A stretch of 64,000 bases of DNA from Streptomyces collinus Tu 365 (GCF_000444875.1 NC_021985.1:7832170-7896169); one strand, 5' to 3'. Shown: positions 1-10,474, numbered from the stretch's first letter. Notes: a model not told the origin generated them from the letters alone. A program made the numbers and translations.

Positions 1-1542
1 GAGCTGACCCGTGACGTCCTTGAACAGGCGCGGCACTGGCTCGGCGAGAGCCGCTTCGGCGACGCCCACCTGGTCTTCGTCACCATGGACCCGGGCCCGG
101 CCACGGCCGCCGCATGGGGACTGCTGCGCTCGGCGCAGTCCGAGCACCCCGGCCGCTTCTCACTCGTCGAGCTGTCCGGGGCGGACGCGGTGGAGGTCCT
201 GCCGCATGCCCTGGCCACCGGCGAGCCGCAGCTGACCGTCCGCGACGGGCGGGTGCTGGCGGCCCGCCTCGTACGCGCCCCGGCCACCGACGCGCCGCCC
301 CCGCGCCGGCCGGGCACGCTGCTCGTCACCGGGGGCAGCGGTGGCCTCGCCGGCCCGGTGGTGCGTCACCTGGTCGCCCGGCACGGATTCACCGACGTGC
401 TCCTGGTCAGCCGCAGTGGCCGCGTCCCCACCGGGCTCCGCGATCTGAGCGCGCGGATCGAGCCGGTCGCCTGCGACGTCGGTGACCGGGATGCGCTGGC
501 CGCGCTGCTCGCCGACCGGACGATCAGCATGGTGGTGCACGCCGCCGGGGTGCTCGACGACGGTGTGGTGACCGCGCTGGACGCCGACCGGCTGGAGACC
601 GTGTGGCGGGCCAAGGCCGCCGGCGCCCACCACCTGCACGAGCTGTTGCCCGAGGCCGAGCTGGTGCTCTTCTCCTCGGCGGCCGGTGTGCTCGGCGGGC
701 CCGGCCAGGGCAACTACGCCGCGGCCAACGCCTATCTCGACGCGCTGGCCCGGCACCGGGTCGCGGCGGGCGGCCGAGCGGTCTCGGTGGCCTGGGGGCC
801 ATGGGACCTCGACGACGGCATGACCGCCGACCGCGAACGGCTGGCCCGCGCCGGCCTCGCCGGGCTGACGGTCGAGGCGGGACTGCGCCTGCTGGACGCC
901 GCGCTGGCCGGTACGGAGCCCGAGGTGGTCGCGCTGCGGTTGGCCCCGGGCACCCCCGCGGCCGTACCCCCCGTACTGCGCGGCCTGCTGAGTGCCGCAC
1001 CGGCCGTCGTATCCGACGCGGGCCTGGCCGGGCTGGGATCCGCGGAGCTGCGCGCCAGGCTGTCGGGCCTGGTCCGCGGCGAGGCCGCGGCCGTGCTCGG
1101 CTACGCCGGTGCCGCCGCGATCGATCCGGGGCGCTCCTTCCAGGAGCTGGGGTTCGACTCGCTGAGCTCGGTGGAGTTCCGCAACCGCCTCGGCGCGGCG
1201 CTCGGCCTGACGCTGGAGGCGACCCTCGTCTTCGACCATCCCACCCCCGCTGATCTGGTGGAGCACCTCGCCGGGCGGTTCGACGGCGGCACCGGCGGTG
1301 CCGACGACCTGCCGGCGCTGTTCGCCGACTTCGACCGCCTGGCCGCCGGTCTGACCGAGGCGGCCACCGACGAGGTGTTCCGCGACCGGGTGGTCGAACG
1401 GGTGCGTGGGCTGCTCACCGCCCTGAGCCCGGCGACGCCCGAGGCACCGCCGGACCTGTTCGCCGCCGCAACCGACGACGAGGTGTTCGCCCTGATCGAC
1501 GCCGAGCTGGGCAGCCCCGTACGGGGTCAGGAGGACCGATGA
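1..1542 (+). CDS. Modular type I polyketide synthase, C-terminal part (KR-ACP-docking), 5' truncated by window edge
   Basis: The reading frame is open from base 1, so only the last 513 residues are present. Visible in order: a ketoreductase with the NADPH loop TGGSGGLAG near residue 109, the LDD motif typical of B-type (D-hydroxy) ketoreductases, paired serines at 225-226 and the catalytic Tyr at 239; an ACP with a canonical GFDSL motif (Ser 387); and an acidic C-terminal docking tail ending in a DDEVFALID-type helix. Such tails pair with the N-terminal coiled coil of the next PKS, and the next gene starts with one. The TGA stop overlaps that gene's ATG. The module is cis-AT in style (KR directly before ACP and docking tail), but its KS and AT lie outside the window. 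Confidence 0.93.
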   Translation, partial: ELTRDVLEQARHWLGESRFGDAHLVFVTMDPGPATAAAWGLLRSAQSEHPGRFSLVELSGADAVEVLPHALATGEPQLTVRDGRVLAARLVRAPATDAPPPRRPGTLLVTGGSGGLAGPVVRHLVARHGFTDVLLVSRSGRVPTGLRDLSARIEPVACDVGDRDALAALLADRTISMVVHAAGVLDDGVVTALDADRLETVWRAKAAGAHHLHELLPEAELVLFSSAAGVLGGPGQGNYAAANAYLDALARHRVAAGGRAVSVAWGPWDLDDGMTADRERLARAGLAGLTVEAGLRLLDAALAGTEPEVVALRLAPGTPAAVPPVLRGLLSAAPAVVSDAGLAGLGSAELRARLSGLVRGEAAAVLGYAGAAAIDPGRSFQELGFDSLSSVEFRNRLGAALGLTLEATLVFDHPTPADLVEHLAGRFDGGTGGADDLPALFADFDRLAAGLTEAATDEVFRDRVVERVRGLLTALSPATPEAPPDLFAAATDDEVFALIDAELGSPVRGQEDR

Positions 1543-4500
1543 GCAGTGAGGACAAACTCCGTGACTACCTGCGCCGTGTCACCGCGGAGCTGCAGGTCAC
1601 CCGTCGGCGGCTGCGCGAGGTGGAGAGCCGGTCCGGTGAGCCGATCGCCGTGGTCGGCATGGCCTGCCACTACCCGGGCGGCGTGGAGTCGCCCGAGGAC
1701 CTCTGGTCGCTGGTGGCCGAGGGCCGCGACGGCATCACCGGGTTCCCCCGCGACCGCGGCTGGGACGTGGACGGGCTGTACCACCCCGACCCCGACCACC
1801 CCGGAACATCCACGGTCCGGGAGGGCGGCTTCCTGCACGACGCCGCGGCCTTCGACGCCGGCTTCTTCGGTATCTCACCGAAGGAGGCGCTGTACACCGA
1901 CCCGCAGCAGCGGCTGATCCTGCAGACCTCGTGGGAGGCGGTGGAGCGGGCCGGTCTCGACCCGGCGGCGCTGCGGGACACCCGTACCGGGGTCTTCACC
2001 GGGGTGATGCACCACGACTACCAGGGCGCCCAGGGCGGTGGCAGCGTCGTGTCCGGGCGGGTCGCCTACCAGCTCGGGCTGCGCGGCCCGGCCGTCACCG
2101 TGGACACCGCGTGCTCGTCGTCGCTGGTCGCGCTGCACCAGGCGGTCCGTGCCCTGCAACGCGGCGAATGCGACATGGCGCTGGTCGGCGGGGTCACCGT
2201 GATGGCCACGCCGAGCGCGTTCGTCGAGTTCAGCCGGCAGCGCGGGCTCGCACCGGACGGGCGGTGCAAGCCGTTCGCGGCGGCCGCCGACGGCACCGCC
2301 TGGTCCGAGGGCGTCGGCGTGCTGGTGCTGGAACGGCGCTCCGCCGCGGAGGCGGCCGGCCGCCGGGTCCAGGCGATCGTCCGCGGCGTCGCCGTCAACT
2401 CCGACGGGGCCAGCAACGGCCTGACCGCCCCGAACGGCCCCGCGCAGTGCCGCGTGATCCAGGACGCCCTGGTCGACGCCGGCCTCACCCCGGCCCAGGT
2501 CGCCGTGGTGGAGGCGCACGGCACCGGCACCCCGCTGGGTGACCCGGTGGAGGCGCAGGCGGTGCTCGCGGTGTACGGCGGCGACCGCCCGCGACCGCTG
2601 CGGCTGGGCTCGATCAAGTCCAACCTCGGGCACACCCAGGCCGCGGCCGGCGTCGCCGGGATCATCAAGGTCGTGATGGCCATGCGGCACGGGGAGCTGC
2701 CCCGCACGCTGCACATGGACCGGCCCACGCCCTACGTGGACTGGTCGGCCGGATCGGTCGAGCTGCTCGCCGAGCCGGTGCCGTGGCCGGCCGGCGACGA
2801 ACCGCGCCGAGCGGCCGTCTCGTCCTTCGGTGTCAGCGGCACCAACGCGCACGTCATCCTCGAGGAGCCCGCGGCGGCCACCCCGGCACCCGGCAGCGAG
2901 CCCGCGGCGTCGTGGCCGGCTGCCTGGGCCGTGTCCGGCCGGTCGCCCGCCGGGCTGCGCGCCCAGGCCGCCGCGCTCGCCGCCGATCTCGGCGCCCGGC
3001 CCGACCAGGACCGGCGGGACATCGCGTCGTCCTTGGTCACGACGCGGACCGGGCACGAGTACCGGGCCGTGGTCTGCGCCGACGACCGTGCCGAACTGCT
3101 GGCCGGTCTCGCCGACATCGCCGCCGGACGGCCGTCACCGGCGGTGGTGGAGGGCGTCACCGGGGCGCCCGGCCCGGTGGCCTTCCTCTTCCCCGGCCAA
3201 GGATCGCAGTGGCGGAACATGGCGGTACGGATGCTGCAGAGCAGCCCGGTCTTCCGGGACCGGATCGCCGAGTGCGAGGCCGCCCTCGCGCCGTACGTCG
3301 ACTTCGAGCTGACCGCCGTGCTGCGCGGCGAGCAGGACCACGACCGGGTCGACGTCGTGCAGCCGGTGCTGTTCTCGATGATGGTGGCTCTGGCCGAGGT
3401 GTGGCGTTCGGTGGGCGTCACCCCGGCCGCGGTCGCCGGCCACAGCCAGGGGGAGATCGCCGCCGCGCACGTCGCCGGTGCGCTGACCCTGCCGGACGCC
3501 GCCCGGGTGGTGGCGCTGCGCAGCCAGGCGCTGGTGGAGCTGTCCGGCCTCGGCGGCATGATGTCGGTGGCGCTGCCCGCCGAGCAGGTCCGCGAACGTC
3601 TGCACGCCTGGACCGGGCGGCTGTCCCTGGCCGCCGTCAACGGCACCTCCTCGGCCGTGGTCTCCGGTGACGCCGACGCCTTGGACGAGCTGCTCGCCGA
3701 GCTGGAGACCGAGGGCGTACGGGCCCGCCGGGTCGACGTGGACTACGCGTCGCACAGCGCGCACGTGGAGCGCGTACGGGACAGGGTCCGCACCGCGCTC
3801 GCCCCGGTGACCCCGCGCCCGCCGGCCGTCCCTTTCTTCTCCTCGGTCGAGGGCCGGTGGATCGACGGCGACGACGCCTTCGACGCCGACTACTGGTACC
3901 GCAACCTCCGCGAGCCGGTCCGTTTCGACGAGGCGGTCACCGCACTCGCCGGGCACGGCTGCACCACGCTGCTGGAGGTCAGCCCGCACCCGGTGGTGAC
4001 CACCGGTGCCCAGGAGACCCTGGACGAGATCGGCGCCGAGGTCGCCGTCCTGCACACGCTGCGCCGTGACGAGGGCGGACCCGATCAGCTGGTCCGGGCG
4101 CTGGCGCAGCTGCACGTGCAGGGCGTCCGCCCGGACTGGTCCGCCGTGTGGCCCGGGGCCCGGCCGGTCGAACTGCCCACCACCGCGTTCGTGACCGAGC
4201 GGTACTGGCTGCCGGCCGGCGGCGGCGACCCGTCCGCCCTGGGCCTGGACGCCGTCGAGCACCCGGTCCTGCGAGCCGCCGTGCCCGGGGCCGACCGGCT
4301 CGTGCTGACCGGCCGGCTGTCGGCCGCCACCCACCCGTGGCTGTCCGAACACACCGTCGAGGAGCATGTCGTGCTCCCCGGCGCCGCCATGGTGGACCTG
4401 GTGTCCCGGGCCGGTGACGAGGCCGGTTGCCCGGTGATCGAGCAGCTGACCCTTCTCGCCCCGGTCGTGGTGCCCGAGGACGCCGAGGTCCGGCTGCGGA

Positions 4501-7500
4501 TCGAGGCCGGCGAGCCCGGTACGGACGGGTCACGGGACGTGACCGTGCAGGGCCGGGTCGGCGCCGGCGCGTGGACGCCGCACGCCACCGCCGCCCTCGC
4601 ACCCGTCGGCGACCCACCGCCGCGCGCGGCGACCGCATGGCCACCGGCGGGCGCCGAGCCGCTCGACGTGGACGAGCTGTACGCCCGGCTGGACGGCGCC
4701 GGACTCCGGTACGGGCCGATCTTCCGTGGCGTCCGCGGACTGTGGCGCGACCGGGCCGGGGACCTGTACGCCGAGGTCGCCCTGCCCGGCGCCGAGCCGG
4801 GCGGGTTCGGCATCCACCCCGCCCTGCTGGACGCCTGTCTGCACCCGCTGGCGCTCGGAGACCTCCCCACCGGGGCGCGGGACCGGCCCGCGCTGCCGTT
4901 CGAGTGGACCGGGGTCCAGGTGCACGCCGTGGGCGCGGACACCGTCCGGGCCACGCTCACCGGCGTCCGGGACGGCGTGGTCCGCATCGAGCTGACCGAC
5001 CCGGCGGGGACGCCGGTCGCGTCGGTGCGGTCCCTGGTGCTCAGCCCGCTCCCGGACGGCGCGCTCGGCCTGCCGGACCGCGGCGACCTGCTGCTTCCGC
5101 AGTGGACGCCGCGGACGCTGCCGGACGGTCCCGCCGCCGGGTACGCGGTCCCCGATCCCGCCCTCGCCCGCTTGCTGCGGGTGCCGCCGAGTGCCGACGC
5201 CGCGCCCTACGTTCTGGTCCCGGCCCCGTCCGGTCCACCCGCCGCGGCCGCCGAGCGCGCGCTCGCCCTGGTGCAGGAGTGGCTGGCCGACGAACGCCGG
5301 GCCACCTCCACCCTGGTCGTGGTGACCCGGCGGATCCTCGACGATCCCGGTGAGGCCGCGACCGCGGCGCTGGTGCGCTGTGCCGAGTCGGAACACCCGG
5401 ACCGCTTCGCGGTGCTCGACCTCGCCGACGCCGACGACGCCACGGTCGCGGCGGTGCCGGCCGCGCTGGCCGCGGGCGGGCCGCAGACGGGCCTCGCCGC
5501 CGGCACCGCGCGGGAGCTCCGGCTGGTCCGGGTGCCCCCGGCGGGTGAGCCGGTCGGCGACCTCGGCACCGTCCTGGTGACCGGTGCCTCCGGCACGCTC
5601 GGCGGGATCGTCGCCCGGCATCTCGTGCACGACCTGGGCGTCCGTGATGTGGTGCTGGCGAGCCGGCGGGGGCCGCGGGCACCCCAGGCCGCCGCCCTGG
5701 CCGCGGAGCTGACCGCCGCCGGTGCGCACGTCTCCCTGGTGGCGTGCGACGTCGCGGACCGGGCGGAGCTGACCGCGCTATCCGCCACGACCGACATCCA
5801 CACCGTGGTGCACGCCGCGGGGGTGCTCGACGACGGACTGGTCGCCGACCTCACACCGGAGCGGCTGGCCCGGGTGCTGCGTCCCAAGGTCGACGCGGCC
5901 TGGCTCCTGCACGAACTGCTGCCCCGGGCCCGGCTCGTCCTGTTCTCCTCCGCGGTGGGCGTGCTCGGCGGTCTCGGCCAGGCGAACTACGCCGCGGCCA
6001 ACGCCGCCCTGGACGCGCTGGCCCGGATACGCCGGACCGCCGGGCTGCCCGGTGTCTCGCTGGCCTGGGGCCTGTGGGCCGACGAGAGCACCATGACCGG
6101 CGGCGCCGACCTGGCCCGGTTCCGCCGCTCCGGGTTCCCGCCGCTGCCACGCGACGCCGCTCTCGCCGCGCTGGACGCCGCCCTGACCGTGGCCGAGCCG
6201 GTGCTCGTGCCGATCCGGCTCGACCTGGCCGCACTGCGGGCCGGTGGCGACGCCGTGCCGCAGGCCGTGCGGGCCCTCGCCGGGGCGCCGGCCCGGCGTA
6301 CGGCCACCCGTGGCGCCGCCGCTGACTCCGAGCTGGCGGCCCGGCTCGCCGGCAGGAGCCCGGCCGACCGGCACCGGGTACTGCTCGACTTGGTGCTGGG
6401 GCACGCCGCCGCCGTGCTGGGGTACGCCTCACCCGACATGATCGACCCGGATCGGGCGTTCAAGGACGCCGGGTTCGGCTCGCTCAGCGCGGTGCAGCTG
6501 CGCAACCGGCTCGCCGGGGCCGCCGGGATGCGGCTGCCGGCCACGCTCGTGTTCGACCACCCCAACCCGGCCGCGCTGGCCCGGCACCTCGGCGAGCGCC
6601 TGGCCGGCGCGGAGCGGCCGAGCGCCGCCCCGGTGGCCGTCGGCACCGCGGACGACCCGGTGGTGGTGGTCGGCATCGGCTGCCGGCTGCCCGGCGGCGT
6701 CCGCGGCCCGGACGACCTGTGGGACCTGCTGGTCTGCGAACGGGACGCGATCGTGCCGTTCCCGGACGACCGCGGCTGGCCCCTCGCGGAACTGCACGAC
6801 CCGGACCCGGACGCGCCCGGCACCTCGTACGCCCGGTCCGGCGGGTTCGTCTCCGGCGTGGCCGAGTTCGACGCCGCCTTCTTCGGGGTGTCGCCGCGGG
6901 AGGCCGTGGCGATGGACCCGCAGCAGCGGCTGCTGCTGGAGACCGTCTGGGAGACGTGCGAGGACGCCGGCGTCGACCCGGACACGCTGCGCGGCACCGG
7001 TACCGGCGTGTTCATGGGCGCCATGTACCAGGACTACGGCCGGCTGCTGGAGGGAGCCGCTGCCGAGGGGTTCCTCGCGCCGGGCGTCGGCGGCGGTGTG
7101 CTGTCCGGGAGGGTGGCGTACACCTTCGGGCTGCAAGGGCCGGCCGTCACCGTGGACACCGCCTGCTCGTCGTCGCTCGTCGCCCTGCACCTGGCCGCAC
7201 AGGCGATCCGGGCCGGAGAGTGCGACCTGGCGTTCGCCGGCGGGGTCACCGTACTGGCCACGCCCGCGGTGTTCGTGGAGTTCAGCCGCCAGCGCGGGCT
7301 CGCCGCGGACGGCCGGTGCAAACCGTTCGCCGCGGCCGCCGACGGCACCGGCATGGGCGAGGGCGTCGGCGTGGTCCTGGTCGAGCGGCTGTCGCGGGCC
7401 CGCGAGCACGGTCACCAGGTGCTGGCCGTGCTGCGCGGCAGCGCGGTCAACTCCGACGGGGCCAGCAACGGACTCACCGCCCCGAACGGTCCGGCCCAGG

Positions 7501-10235
7501 AGCGGGTGATCCGGGCGGCGCTGACCGCCGCCGGGCTGGGTCCGGCCGACGTGGACGCGGTGGAGGCGCACGGCACGGGCACCGTTCTCGGCGATCCCAT
7601 CGAGGCGCAGGCGGTGCTCGCGGTGTACGGCCGCGACCGCCCGCGCCCGCTGTGGCTCGGCTCGGTCAAGTCCAACGTCGGGCACACCCAGGCCGCGGCC
7701 GGTGTGGCCGGGGTGATCAAGGCGGTGCTGGCGCTGCGGCACGGTGTGCTGCCGCGCAGTCTGCACATCGACGAGCCGTCCCCGCACGTGGACTGGACCG
7801 CGGGCGACGTGGCGCTGCTGGCCTCGGCGCAGCCCTGGCCGCGACGCGAGGAGCCGCGGCGCATGGGGGTGTCCTCGTTCGGGATCAGCGGCACCAACGC
7901 GCACGTGGTGATCGAGGAGGCGCCCCCGGAGCCGGACGTGCGGGAGGGGGAACGGCCGGTCCTCGACGGGGTGCCGTGGCTGCTGTCGGCACGGTCCGAG
8001 GCGGCGTTGCGCGAGCAGGCCGCCCGCTTGACGGCCACCGCCGCCGCGGATCCGCCGGCGGTGGCGTACGCACTCGCCACCGCCCGTGCCGTCCACAAGC
8101 ACCGGGCCATGGTCACCGGCCGGGACGAGACCGCGCTGCGGTCAGCGCTCACCGCCCTCGCCGAGGGGAACCCCGGGCCGGGCGTGCTCCGCGCCACCGC
8201 CGCGCGGCACCGGCTGGTCCTGCTCTTCACCGGTCAGGGCAGCCAGCTGCCCGGGATGGGGCGCGGGCTGTACGAGACGTTCCCCGAGTACGCGCGGGCC
8301 TTCGACGAGGTGAGCGCGCACTTCACGTCGGACACCCCGCTGCGCGACGTGGTGTGGGGCGACGGCGGCCTGCTCGACCGCACGGAGTACACGCAGCCCG
8401 CCCTCTTCGCCCTCCAGGTGGCCCAGTTCCGGCTGATCACCGCCTGGGGGCTGCGGCCGGAGATGCTGATCGGCCACTCGATCGGCGAGCTGTCCGCGGC
8501 GTACCTGGCAGGCATGCTCACGCTCGACGACGCCGCCACGCTCGTGGCCGCCCGTGGCCGGGCCATGGCGGGTCTGCCGGCCGGCGGCGCGATGGTGTCC
8601 GTACGGGCCGCCGAGGCGGTGGTCCTGCCGCTGCTGGCCGGGTACGCCGACCGGGTGTCGATCGCCGCGGTGAACGGCCCGGACGCGGTCGTGCTCTCCG
8701 GGGACGAGGACGCCGTCCTGGAGGTCGCCGGCGTGCTGTCCGATCGCGGGCATCGCACCCGCCGGCTGCGGGTCGGGACGGCGTTCCACTCGGCCCGGGT
8801 GGAACCGGCGCTCGCCGAGTTCCGGTCGGTCGCCGAGACGGTCACGTTCCAGCAGCCCCGGATCCCGATCGTCTCCACGGTGCGGACCGAGGAGAAGATG
8901 ATCTCGTCGGCGTACTGGGTGGACCAGCTCCGCGGCTCCGTCCGCTTCCTCGACGCGGTGCAGGAGGCGGACCGGACGGGGGGCACCACGTTCCTCGAAC
9001 TGGGCCCGGACGCGGTGCTCGCCCCGGCCGTACGCCCCTGCCTGCCCGCGGCACCGGGTCCCGCGGTGGCCCTGGCCAGGCGGGACCGCGACGACACCCG
9101 GGCCGCCCTCGACGCGCTCGGCACCCTGCACACGCACGGCGTACACGTCGACTGGCAGGCCGTACACACGGACCACCCACCACGACGCCACCCCTTGCCG
9201 CACTACGCGTTCCAGCCGCGGCGCTACTGGCCCACCCCGCGACAGCAGCCCTCGGGCCCGGTACCGCAGCCCTCCGCTCCGGCCCCGCTCCCACCGACCC
9301 CCGCCGCACCGCCCCAGCCCACCCGCGACGCTCTCTGGTCGGTCCTGGGCTCCAGTGACCCGGAGGCGGCGCTGAGCATGCTCGGTCTGCGGGGTGACGA
9401 GACGCCGCTCCAGGTTCTCGCCGCCGTCGCACGGTTGCGGTCCGGTGCCGGTGCGGCACGGCGACCGGTGCGGTGGCGACCGGTCCCGGACGCCGCGCCC
9501 CCGGTCCTGGACCTGGCCGTGGCGCTGGTGCCGCCCCCCGACGGCGACCCGGATCTGACCGATGCCCTCGCCGGGGCGCTGGCCAGACACGGTGCCCGGG
9601 TGACGGGCGATGGCGCACAGCACCCCGATCTGGTGATCGCCCTGCCCGGCGCGGAGCCGGCCGTGCCACCCGGGGTGCCGTTGTGGGTTCTCACCCGGGA
9701 CGGCTCGCCGCCGCCGGTCGCGGATCATGTCGTCGACCTTCCGCCGGAGACGGACGCCGTGGCCCGGGCCCGGCTGTGCGCCGTGATCGGACAGGGGTAC
9801 AGCGCGGCCCGCATCCGGCCGGAGGGGGTGTTCGTGGCCGAGTACGGGGACGAGGTCTTCGTCGCCGAGTACGAGGACGAGGCGGTGCCCGGGCCGGCCC
9901 GGCGCGTCGAACCCCCGGGCCACGCCACCGGTTCCGCTCCGGCCGGTGGACTGCGGGCGGCGCTGGCGGAGCTGCCCCGCGACCGGTGGGACGCCGAGGT
10001 CCTGACCGGAGTGCGGGGGCTGGCAGCGGCCGTGCTGGGGCACGACTCGGGCGCCGGGATCGACCCCGCCGACGACTTCTTCGATCTGGGACTTTCCTCG
10101 GTCACCGCACTGGAGCTGCGTGATCATCTGGGCACACTGACCGGTCTGGAATGGCCGGCGGACGTGCTCTATGAATGCCCCACTCCGCAGGCTCTCGCCG
10201 ATCTCGTGGTTACGCGAATGAGCGAGGGGGAATAG
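1539..10235 (+). CDS. kirAVI: Two-module type I polyketide synthase (KS-AT-DH-KR-ACP / KS-AT-ACP), last PKS of the elfamycin-type assembly line
   Basis: 2898 residues, starting at an ATG overlapping the upstream stop. It begins with a short docking coiled coil. Module 1: KS (active Cys 192), AT with GHSQG (Ser 636) and YASH at 736 (methylmalonyl-type), DH whose usual HxxxGxxxxP reads HTVEEHVVLP (His 938; Gly replaced by Glu) with DxxxH at 1098, KR (LDD motif, Tyr 1484), ACP with GFGSL (Ser 1648). Module 2: KS (Cys 1876), AT with GHSIG (Ser 2314) and TAFHS at 2414 (malonyl-type), a roughly 300-residue linker with no recognisable KR, then an ACP with GLSSV (Ser 2854). There is no TE and no C-terminal docking tail. 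A final module without reduction leaves the beta-keto group needed for Dieckmann ring closure, fitting the next two genes. The symbol is by analogy with the kirromycin cluster. Confidence 0.9.
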   Translation: MSSEDKLRDYLRRVTAELQVTRRRLREVESRSGEPIAVVGMACHYPGGVESPEDLWSLVAEGRDGITGFPRDRGWDVDGLYHPDPDHPGTSTVREGGFLHDAAAFDAGFFGISPKEALYTDPQQRLILQTSWEAVERAGLDPAALRDTRTGVFTGVMHHDYQGAQGGGSVVSGRVAYQLGLRGPAVTVDTACSSSLVALHQAVRALQRGECDMALVGGVTVMATPSAFVEFSRQRGLAPDGRCKPFAAAADGTAWSEGVGVLVLERRSAAEAAGRRVQAIVRGVAVNSDGASNGLTAPNGPAQCRVIQDALVDAGLTPAQVAVVEAHGTGTPLGDPVEAQAVLAVYGGDRPRPLRLGSIKSNLGHTQAAAGVAGIIKVVMAMRHGELPRTLHMDRPTPYVDWSAGSVELLAEPVPWPAGDEPRRAAVSSFGVSGTNAHVILEEPAAATPAPGSEPAASWPAAWAVSGRSPAGLRAQAAALAADLGARPDQDRRDIASSLVTTRTGHEYRAVVCADDRAELLAGLADIAAGRPSPAVVEGVTGAPGPVAFLFPGQGSQWRNMAVRMLQSSPVFRDRIAECEAALAPYVDFELTAVLRGEQDHDRVDVVQPVLFSMMVALAEVWRSVGVTPAAVAGHSQGEIAAAHVAGALTLPDAARVVALRSQALVELSGLGGMMSVALPAEQVRERLHAWTGRLSLAAVNGTSSAVVSGDADALDELLAELETEGVRARRVDVDYASHSAHVERVRDRVRTALAPVTPRPPAVPFFSSVEGRWIDGDDAFDADYWYRNLREPVRFDEAVTALAGHGCTTLLEVSPHPVVTTGAQETLDEIGAEVAVLHTLRRDEGGPDQLVRALAQLHVQGVRPDWSAVWPGARPVELPTTAFVTERYWLPAGGGDPSALGLDAVEHPVLRAAVPGADRLVLTGRLSAATHPWLSEHTVEEHVVLPGAAMVDLVSRAGDEAGCPVIEQLTLLAPVVVPEDAEVRLRIEAGEPGTDGSRDVTVQGRVGAGAWTPHATAALAPVGDPPPRAATAWPPAGAEPLDVDELYARLDGAGLRYGPIFRGVRGLWRDRAGDLYAEVALPGAEPGGFGIHPALLDACLHPLALGDLPTGARDRPALPFEWTGVQVHAVGADTVRATLTGVRDGVVRIELTDPAGTPVASVRSLVLSPLPDGALGLPDRGDLLLPQWTPRTLPDGPAAGYAVPDPALARLLRVPPSADAAPYVLVPAPSGPPAAAAERALALVQEWLADERRATSTLVVVTRRILDDPGEAATAALVRCAESEHPDRFAVLDLADADDATVAAVPAALAAGGPQTGLAAGTARELRLVRVPPAGEPVGDLGTVLVTGASGTLGGIVARHLVHDLGVRDVVLASRRGPRAPQAAALAAELTAAGAHVSLVACDVADRAELTALSATTDIHTVVHAAGVLDDGLVADLTPERLARVLRPKVDAAWLLHELLPRARLVLFSSAVGVLGGLGQANYAAANAALDALARIRRTAGLPGVSLAWGLWADESTMTGGADLARFRRSGFPPLPRDAALAALDAALTVAEPVLVPIRLDLAALRAGGDAVPQAVRALAGAPARRTATRGAAADSELAARLAGRSPADRHRVLLDLVLGHAAAVLGYASPDMIDPDRAFKDAGFGSLSAVQLRNRLAGAAGMRLPATLVFDHPNPAALARHLGERLAGAERPSAAPVAVGTADDPVVVVGIGCRLPGGVRGPDDLWDLLVCERDAIVPFPDDRGWPLAELHDPDPDAPGTSYARSGGFVSGVAEFDAAFFGVSPREAVAMDPQQRLLLETVWETCEDAGVDPDTLRGTGTGVFMGAMYQDYGRLLEGAAAEGFLAPGVGGGVLSGRVAYTFGLQGPAVTVDTACSSSLVALHLAAQAIRAGECDLAFAGGVTVLATPAVFVEFSRQRGLAADGRCKPFAAAADGTGMGEGVGVVLVERLSRAREHGHQVLAVLRGSAVNSDGASNGLTAPNGPAQERVIRAALTAAGLGPADVDAVEAHGTGTVLGDPIEAQAVLAVYGRDRPRPLWLGSVKSNVGHTQAAAGVAGVIKAVLALRHGVLPRSLHIDEPSPHVDWTAGDVALLASAQPWPRREEPRRMGVSSFGISGTNAHVVIEEAPPEPDVREGERPVLDGVPWLLSARSEAALREQAARLTATAAADPPAVAYALATARAVHKHRAMVTGRDETALRSALTALAEGNPGPGVLRATAARHRLVLLFTGQGSQLPGMGRGLYETFPEYARAFDEVSAHFTSDTPLRDVVWGDGGLLDRTEYTQPALFALQVAQFRLITAWGLRPEMLIGHSIGELSAAYLAGMLTLDDAATLVAARGRAMAGLPAGGAMVSVRAAEAVVLPLLAGYADRVSIAAVNGPDAVVLSGDEDAVLEVAGVLSDRGHRTRRLRVGTAFHSARVEPALAEFRSVAETVTFQQPRIPIVSTVRTEEKMISSAYWVDQLRGSVRFLDAVQEADRTGGTTFLELGPDAVLAPAVRPCLPAAPGPAVALARRDRDDTRAALDALGTLHTHGVHVDWQAVHTDHPPRRHPLPHYAFQPRRYWPTPRQQPSGPVPQPSAPAPLPPTPAAPPQPTRDALWSVLGSSDPEAALSMLGLRGDETPLQVLAAVARLRSGAGAARRPVRWRPVPDAAPPVLDLAVALVPPPDGDPDLTDALAGALARHGARVTGDGAQHPDLVIALPGAEPAVPPGVPLWVLTRDGSPPPVADHVVDLPPETDAVARARLCAVIGQGYSAARIRPEGVFVAEYGDEVFVAEYEDEAVPGPARRVEPPGHATGSAPAGGLRAALAELPRDRWDAEVLTGVRGLAAAVLGHDSGAGIDPADDFFDLGLSSVTALELRDHLGTLTGLEWPADVLYECPTPQALADLVVTRMSEGE

Positions 10236-10474
10236 GCAGCCGACTCAGCCGACCGGCGAATTAGTCATCCATTTCGGCGTGGCCCTCAGAGGACCTTGCC
10301 TGATCAGGTGTGTCAAAAAAATCGAAATAGCTCCGGGAATTGTCCCGGAAAATCGAGGTGGACAACGCCTCGGATGGTGAATAGCATCGGCGAGGAACGG
10401 CTCCGGCGATGCGTGCGAAATTGCCCTGTAGTGACCTCCCTGATTGACCTCTCGATATTCAGGAGAATTGCCAG
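10236..10474 (+). promoter_or_regulatory. AT-richer intergenic leader upstream of the Dieckmann cyclase gene
   Basis: This 239-base gap is the only sizeable break in the plus-strand run before 21664 and is distinctly AT-richer than its surroundings. It holds a 7-bp hairpin (TCCGGGA/TCCCGGA, 10332-10349, loop ATTG), a heptamer direct repeat TGACCTC at 10433-10439 and 10446-10452, and a good ribosome binding site AGGAG before the ATG at 10475. The repeat could be an activator site and the gap an internal promoter, but no convincing -35/-10 pair was found. Confidence 0.35.

Noticed and set aside
10332..10349. Intrinsic terminator after the two-module PKS
   Set aside because: The 7-bp hairpin is followed by an A-rich, not T-rich, run on the plus strand, and the next gene continues the same pathway.
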